A stretch of 64,000 bases of DNA from Spisula solida (lineage: Eukaryota > Mollusca > Bivalvia > Venerida > Mactridae), in the NCBI GenBank assembly GCA_947247005.1, contig OX365950.1:6088720-6152719 (forward strand), written 5' to 3'. Positions 61,001 through 64,000 of the stretch are shown here, one piece after another. The stretch's first letter is position 1, and each line of letters opens with the position of its first letter. A program made the position numbers and the translations under genes. The notes under the pieces were generated by a model. That model was not told the origin of the DNA. It saw only the letters and a list, made by a program, of their open reading frames with translations, and ran no database searches.

Positions 61001-63844
61001 AATTAGAATGCTTCATTTAGCAGATAATTGTTCCGGAACTCAAAGACTGCAAACAAGTTTCATATATCATCAGTCATTGTTCTATAACGTTACAATTTGT
61101 TTATTCAATCTGTGTTTTACTGTTGAAACTTGGTCATTAATGTAGGACATTCAACTAGGGAATTCAGCTTTTTTATTGCTGAAACTAGGGCAAAAGCTTT
61201 TTGACAGCTGGAACTTGGGCAGTTCATTTTCTCGTTCAGTTAAGTGTTGGACATTGTGCCGTGTCATTGTGGCATGTGATGTTTTTATGTTTTCTTTGCT
61301 CGGCTGGTTAAGTTGAGTGCTGCCTTCCCTGTCCGACTTTCTATTATCTTTTTGCATAGTACATTCAATTAAACAGTACAAATAAGTACATGTAGTGACG
61401 AAGTCCCAGGAAATTATGCTTACAGCTTGTTATATGTTTTCTAAAAACATTTGCTTACACTTAAATTTGTAATTTACTCGTAGAAATATAAACATATCTT
61501 AACTTGGAACTGATTCAAAGTCATTGAAATGGAGAAAATCACTGTTTGGTCAAAGTGTTAAGAGATGGCACAAACCTTTACCAAAAAATCAAAATCATTC
61601 AAAAACTTATTCATACACAAAAACAGTCTTAAAAAAGATTATATTAAGTCAGACAGGGTAAAGGCGTCATTGAAACAAGCCCGGGATATAGTGTTGCCCA
61701 CAGCAGTAATGACTTGGTAACTTGATGATTAATGTTTCTTGCTAGCTTTAATGTATTAGTCTCTCACTGATGTACATTATCTGGAATGCGTGTTTGTGTC
61801 TAGAACTATGAAACTAGTAATATACTACTATTATTGTCAGAAAATAAAACTACGTTATGGTACCGTATGTAATTATTGTTAACCTCATTTCAATCAACAT
61901 ATGTAATGTAGCAGACAAAATACACACTAGTTAGCGGTCTCCTTTCTTCTTGTATGTTGTTCGTGAATGATGCCAGTAATAACAAATCAATATTGACTGC
62001 GGAACACCATTCGATGTAGAATCTACATGTATCTTTCATGTTGACTTGATTGTGAGCGAAGTGTGATCTAGAACAAGACAGAGCTTACATGGCTTTTACC
62101 GGGGTTTGCATGTGTTTGCAGTATTGGACGCAGTAAAATAATGGTGACCAGTTCACCAAATGATTACGTATCCTACAATGACTGTGCCAGTCTAAATGAC
62201 TGTACCAAAGCCATAAAAAGGTTCCGATTAACCAGGAATTTGAACCATTAAATGTACGTCAGATTATTATTCATAAACTGCCTTGGTAAGACAGCAGGTA
62301 CTGTTGATTCAAAGTTATCTGCATCAACCGCGTAAACAAACATTCGACACGATCGAATATTACGGGTGTGTCAGGACTAAGTTCTAACATCATTAGTACC
62401 TTTAAATTATAACTGCCCTATAGCCGAGTGGTTGACAGCTATGGTTTTCTGAGTCTTATTTTGAAAATGTATATAATTTACTGCGAGTTCAAATCCCAAC
62501 AATGCTTAGATTTTTTTATTTTGTTTAAATTATGTTTACTTATGCTCATTCCGGTGATTACATACATACAATGAATTACAGGAATTTAAATTCTATCTAT
62601 CAAATAAACTTGATCTATTCGCATTTGTATTCCAGCACACCAGGATTACGTTAATCCTACAAAACTGGAAATTTCTGCAATTTTGCATTCAATGTACTAG
62701 TAAATATAAAAAAAACCATAGCGTATCTATATGAAGCCATCTACTTTTTTTCGCAAAAAAATTATGATAAAATGAATTTGTCTATATAAAAACATCAGAA
62801 AAAAATATTATAAAAAGCATAACAATGTAAAAGCGTATCAGACTGAATTCGAATGTTTTCTTAGATTTCGCCAATGGTTTATGCTGATACCATGCAGTTA
62901 ACGCACTACGCTAAGAACACTAATGAAATATACTTTGCTTATTTTAATACATAAAGCTATGGTCAAAGACGTTATGAGTAAAATATGAGCGCTGATTGGT
63001 CAATACATACATTTAAATGGAACATTCTGGTTGTTTTGACAGATATCTTTGAATCGACAGTAAATAACTCAAACACTGTTGAGAAACGGCAATAAAACCG
63101 AATAAATAATAAAAAAAACTTTGTAAAGTAGAAAAATTACAAGCATTTTTCGTTGAATCCAGGTCAATGCATTTTATACTGTATAATTCTTGTAACACAA
63201 TTATTATAACATCAAATTAAAGTCTAAACAGTTCAGGCTTGAAATGCTTGCCTATTAGGTCCAATATATTTCATTTCAATGTATGTAGAATGAAGACCCT
63301 TAATTACATTCAAACAAACACACTACCCCTGACGATCCCGTGTGAGTCACGTGGGGTTCTGGCGCATGGCATTTTCTGCTGGTCAATTGAGCGTGTTGAT
63401 CAGCGGCGATAGCCCTGTGGTAACATACTGGGACTGTCAATCGAGAGGTCGTGGGCTCAAACCCCGGCATTGTAACTGGACTATATCTGAAATATTTATA
63501 CTATTTCCCGCTGTATCTGACCGTGCAATTTTGGACGCAACTTAACAGGTTTCCGTTATTGCTTTGATACAACAGAATTCTTATGATCAACACGAGAGCT
63601 GTCGGGTGACTATCGTAACTCTGTAGCATAGTGAGCTTACCAACATATTACATTTAGTGTAAATTATGTTGCTTTGAACTGTTTTAGATATGCGGTCACT
63701 TGAACTGGATTCCAATTCGATGTTGAAAGTTTGGATTCCCGATCTACATATGCCGTCAGAGAAGAAAGCCTTAGTACATCAAGTTACTGTTCCAAATAAA
63801 TTGATGCATGTCTATCCAGATGGAAAAATACAGTATAGTATTAG
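30946..63844 (+). CDS. Anionic-type Cys-loop ligand-gated ion channel subunit, 5' part (five exons, runs off window)
   Basis: Exons are 30946-31067, 53098-53162, 56251-56318, 57495-57564 and 63688-63844. All introns are GT...AG and all phases agree; 160 whole residues are encoded. Residues 1-26 form a signal peptide (WINFVLCLLVLNFVVSS). Residues 42-160 are the outer half of an extracellular ligand-binding domain: IEGLFAQYDPRLAP, then STNVSVQLFILSIDSISETN, then MYLRQSWYDSRL, the family motif WIPD (124-127), and MPSEKKALVHQVT...GKIQYSIR. That last run resembles glutamate-gated chloride and glycine receptors. Possible N-glycosylation sites are N29 (NET) and N67 (NVS). The signature Cys loop, four membrane helices and the pore lie past the right edge, so ion choice and ligand are inferred. 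By family it would be a pentameric plasma-membrane channel in nerve or muscle. Confidence 0.88.
32863..33045. mobile_element. Small inverted-repeat element
   Basis: Arms of about 55 bp: TCGACCTAGTGAGGTTTTCT then GGTAACACTCAAAT, matched inversely by ATTTGAGTGTTATC then GAAGACCTCATTAGGTCGA. Spacer about 65 bp. Confidence 0.7.
34175..34690 (+). repeat. Dispersed ~500-bp repeat, copy A
   Basis: Matches 51285-51780 in inverted orientation. Shared words are CGGTGAATAAAACACG, ATTTCAGCGTG-type sequence, TAACGAGGGAGGT, TTCTGAAGGAAATAACACAT, CACTGGATACTC and CACGTGATACGGGG. No open frame is kept. Confidence 0.75.
35470..35805 (+). pseudogene. 5'-truncated LINE: reverse transcriptase C-terminus and tail
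   Basis: Translation gives YKPLHPVCKSYFTKLTFQYK then AVTIWNALPSQVK, the usual 'Y..VS.WN.LP..V' end of a LINE ORF2, then a shifted FKSILKSYL. The 3' end is near AATAAAGTTATTATTAT. Dead fragment. Confidence 0.7.
36075..36318. mobile_element. Small MITE around a GGTCGTAAG hairpin
   Basis: The ends ATATCGCTGGCTTAGAATTA and TTCTTAGCCAGCGATAT are inverted copies. Near the left end is a hairpin, GGTCGTAAG-TATTT-CTTACGACC (36099-36121). Confidence 0.65.
36958..38592. mobile_element. 1.6-kb foldback-type element
   Basis: The outer ends TACTCAACACTTATAACCGA and TCGGTTATAAGTGTTGAGTA are inverted. A second inverted pair lies inside: 37755-37875 and 38170-38290 (TTATTGAAGCATGACAGCAT against ATGCTGTCATACTTCAATAA). 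Part of its middle (37820-38045) is also found at 13770-13995. No transposase seen. Confidence 0.7.
40205..40330. repeat. Degenerate short tandem repeat, ATTTCA(A/C)G-based
   Basis: Words such as ATTCACGATTTCAA, ATTCATGATTTCAAG, ATTCAGGATTTCACG and GTTTAGGATATCAAG follow one another with a period near 15 bp. Non-coding. Confidence 0.65.
42128..42574. repeat. 33-bp minisatellite, 13 copies plus partials
   Basis: The unit starts CAGGGACAAGATCCGGGATA and ends ATGTAGGGTAATA. Copies start every 33 bp from 42128 to 42524 and are almost identical. Since 33 is a multiple of three, several frames stay open and give 11-residue repeats (PGSCPCITLHY on the minus strand); this is an effect of the repeat and not a gene. 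Confidence 0.95.
42695..42985. mobile_element. Foldback MITE, ~290 bp
   Basis: The arms 42695-42787 and 42892-42985 are inverted: AACCACTTTTCTAATTGGTC against GACCAATTAGAAAAGTGGTT, and GATGATATTTTGCACAC against GTGTGCAAAATATCATC. Spacer about 100 bp. Confidence 0.8.
44020..44140. repeat. Two-copy tandem repeat
   Basis: TTTACGGAAAATACCGAA...AGCGGCTTTTCCGA is repeated once about 60 bp later with changes. Each copy is also a hairpin (CGGAAAA / TTTTCCG). Confidence 0.6.
44396..45015 (+). pseudogene. LINE remnant (reverse transcriptase C-terminal region)
   Basis: The plus strand at 44401-44479 reads RQTLTFVGTTLDSRLTWKSH then IENLQ and a stop, the well-known 'FLG..LD..L.W..HI' segment after the RT fingers/thumb of jockey/RTE-like LINEs. 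Further fragments are frame-shifted (ADAITFTATLQ-like, KAIYPLI). Heavily decayed. Confidence 0.7.
45457..46470. mobile_element. Mariner-type element, 1 kb, no intact transposase
   Basis: The ends CGAGGGGTGATCCAGAATTA and their exact inverse at 46445-46470, between TA dinucleotides (45455-45456, 46471-46472). The match covers at least 30 bp. CGAGGG-type ends are common in mariner elements. Internal frames are broken. Confidence 0.82.
46995..47122 (+). mobile_element. tRNA-derived SINE copy
   Basis: Starts GCCTCCGTAGCTCAATGGTT like the 2203-2351 copy. The middle of the tRNA head is altered (no clear box B), then the body TTTCAGTAGAAAGCTGACTG and GCAAATAAAGGCTATACTCG. Confidence 0.8.
47196..47262. 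repeat. 17-bp tandem repeat
   Basis: About four copies of CCTCAAACTGAAGGCAA. Non-coding. Confidence 0.85.
47500..47642. repeat. 71-bp tandem duplication
   Basis: ACTTTTGTTCCGCAAGTGGA starts at 47501 and again at 47572; the two units differ at about one base (AAAGTGG / AAACTGG), so the duplication is recent. Confidence 0.9.
51285..51780 (-). repeat. Dispersed ~500-bp repeat, copy B (inverted relative to copy A)
   Basis: Reverse-complement match of 34175-34690: CCCCGTATCACGTGA, GAGTATCCAGTGTTACAG, CTCGTGTTAT, TAATCAATT, ATGTGTTATTTCCTTCAGAA, TTAACGAGGGAGGTAAT and TCGGTGAATAAAACACG. Confidence 0.75.
53098..53162 (+). CDS. Receptor exon 2: first helix and PYD-like loop
   Basis: The acceptor TTTTCTTTCAG and donor GTAAGA enclose 65 nt coding KKLIEGLFAQYDPRLAPTTP and T. 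This is the conserved N-terminal helix and the YDPR(L/I)-P turn of Cys-loop receptors. Confidence 0.9.
53351..53420 (+). repeat. CTGCCTTCCCTGTC family, short copy
   Basis: TTGTGTTCTGCTGTTTCAGT and TGAGTGCTGCCTTCCCTGTT, the right end of the family only. Confidence 0.7.
53600..54035 (+). repeat. CTGCCTTCCCTGTC family, ~430-bp copy
   Basis: TTCGTTGTCCAGGATAAGGC, GACTGACTGAGGCGGC and TTGAGTGCTGCCTTCCCTGT match the order of 19890-21240. The open frame 54001-54237 starts in its end and is not supported as a gene. Confidence 0.75.
54308..54923. mobile_element. Inverted-repeat element, ~615 bp
   Basis: The left end ATATGAGCCGTTCTCCAGGA then AAACCGGGCTCAGTGAC is matched inversely by GTCACTAAGCCCGGTTTTCC then TGGAGAACGGCTCATAT. 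It contains a G-run (about 14 G) near 54755. Confidence 0.8.
56251..56318 (+). CDS. Receptor exon 3: beta-1 strand region
   Basis: The acceptor TTTTTGCAG and donor GTAAGT enclose 68 nt coding STNVSVQLFILSIDSISETN and M, matching the 'V.V..F..S...I.E..M' strand of the family. Confidence 0.9.
56319..57494. other. Receptor intron 3, nothing recognised
   Basis: AT-rich; no repeat or RNA gene seen. Confidence 0.55.
57495..57564 (+). CDS. Receptor exon 4: beta-2 strand, loop D area
   Basis: The acceptor GTTACAG and donor GTACGG enclose 70 nt coding DFSTSMYLRQSWYDSRLQYT and PIK. This matches 'MDF....LRQ.W.D.RL.Y', the strand carrying ligand-binding loop D. Confidence 0.9.
59215..59360 (+). repeat. 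CTGCCTTCCCTGTC family copy
   Basis: TTGGGCATTGTGCCTTGT, TTTTCTGTGCTCGGCTGGTT (twice in series) and GAGTGCTGCCTTCCCCGTCT then GACTTAATATCATATTTTTT. Confidence 0.8.
59495..60005 (+). repeat. Tandem segmental duplication, unit 1
   Basis: Aligned with 60640-61510: CATGTTTCAAAAGCATTATTCGTG, AACTCAATTGGACACCCACTC, TATCAATTTTGATGC, AACGAACCTTCAAAGAAA and ACAATTTGTTTAACCAATCT recur in the same order in unit 2. The units differ at many positions. Confidence 0.7.
60115..60235 (-). repeat. CTGCCTTCCCTGTC family copy, minus strand
   Basis: Minus strand reads TTTTCTGTGCTAGGCTGGTT, AAGTTTAGTGCTGCATTCCC and TGTCCG, preceded by TGTGTTGGGCATACTGTCG. Confidence 0.8.
60640..61510 (+). repeat. Tandem segmental duplication, unit 2
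   Basis: Second copy of 59495-60005, carrying a small internal expansion (TTGTTGTCAGAACG twice, near 60900) and split by a family insertion at 61140-61375 that unit 1 lacks. Confidence 0.7.
61140..61375 (+). repeat. CTGCCTTCCCTGTC family copy inserted in the duplication
   Basis: Contains CATTCAACTAGGGAATTCAG, TTTTTTATTGCTGAAACTAG, TTTTCTTTGCTCGGCTGGTT and TTGAGTGCTGCCTTCCCTGT, matching the middle and end of the 19700-21240 copy. Confidence 0.8.
61635..61672 (-). repeat. CTGCCTTCCCTGTC family, end fragment
   Basis: Minus strand CCCTGTCTGACTTAATATAA then TC. Short remnant. Confidence 0.6.
62414..62506 (+). mobile_element. tRNA-like sequence (SINE head or tRNA pseudogene)
   Basis: Box A-like TATAGCCGAGTGGTTGACAG and box B-like GCGAGTTCAAATCCC about 55 bp apart, as in Leu/Ser-type tRNA. 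The acceptor stem pairs poorly, so a working tRNA is unlikely. Confidence 0.5.
63405..63472 (+). mobile_element. tRNA-like sequence (probable SINE head)
   Basis: TAGCCCTGTGGTAACATACT (box A region), a loop with GTC in the anticodon place, and GGTCGTGGGCTCAAACCCCG (box B region). No full cloverleaf closes. It lies just before receptor exon 5. Confidence 0.55.
63688..63844 (+). CDS. Receptor exon 5: WIPD motif and loop A/E area
   Basis: The acceptor GAACTGTTTTAG and donor AG|GTATGT enclose 157 nt: MRSLELDSNSMLKVWIPDLH, MPSEKKALVHQVTVPNKLMH and VYPDGKIQYSI. WxPD is invariant in the superfamily. The next exon, with the Cys loop, is outside the window. Confidence 0.9.
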
Positions 63845-64000
63845 GTATGTACACAATGTGATAATTACAATAATCTGTGATATTCTCCAGGAAAATATAT
63901 GTGTTTACATGTGTACTTGGTTAACGCCGTTCCAAAAATATGTGGTAACAAATTATCTTACCGTATTGTTCTAGTCTTTCATTGCTTATACCATTGTGCT

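Larger units (their letters stand above)
57565..63687. other. Receptor intron 4, repeat-rich
   Basis: 57565-59214 shows nothing beyond short open frames. 59215-62050 is a duplicated, repeat-filled block. 62050-63687 holds two tRNA-like heads. Codon phase joins exons 4 and 5 directly. Confidence 0.6.

Overview
This is an AT-rich eukaryotic window with interrupted genes, long introns and dense, old repeats. It is very probably from a mollusc and most likely a bivalve. The reasons are a two-B-box, NHL-type tripartite-motif gene that opens in the usual bivalve way, a glutamate/glycine-type Cys-loop receptor, tRNA-derived SINEs and many small inverted-repeat elements. The phylum is inferred; the species cannot be told from the sequence.

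Genes. (1) Positions 217-6111, minus strand: a seven-exon gene whose splice sites and codon phases fit at every junction, giving a 252-residue model of a protein I do not recognise. (2) Positions 11904-15842, minus strand: a two-exon TRIM-family gene (B-box1, B-box2, coiled coil, NHL-like propeller, no RING; 561 residues). The long single ORF at this place looks secreted, but only because its first 23 codons are intron. A frameshifted, 5'-truncated relative lies at 24458-25160. (3) Positions 30946 to beyond 63844, plus strand: the 5' half of a ligand-gated ion channel of the anionic Cys-loop class. Five exons give a signal peptide and the outer half of the ligand-binding domain; the rest lies past the right edge. 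Its first intron is 22 kb.

Repeats. Between and inside these genes are: a three-level nest of transposons (6655-9495); a 2-kb foldback element made of 21-bp monomers arranged as 126-bp hexamers (16105-18119); a complete terminal-repeat retrotransposon in miniature with two 174-bp LTRs and only 85 bp between them (28953-29385); two mariner-type elements with TA target duplications; several MITEs, some with clear target duplications; three 5'-truncated LINE remnants; a ~170-bp tandem repeat (4057-5035); a 33-bp minisatellite (42128-42574); and a dispersed family marked by CTGCCTTCCCTGTC that is concentrated at 19.7-21.2 kb and 53-62 kb.

The genes do not form a pathway. No operon, CRISPR array, rRNA gene or virus was seen. 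The strongest candidates for something undescribed are the 21-bp/126-bp foldback element, the 2.5-kb element with arms built from GTTTCGTACACT, and the miniature LTR retrotransposon.
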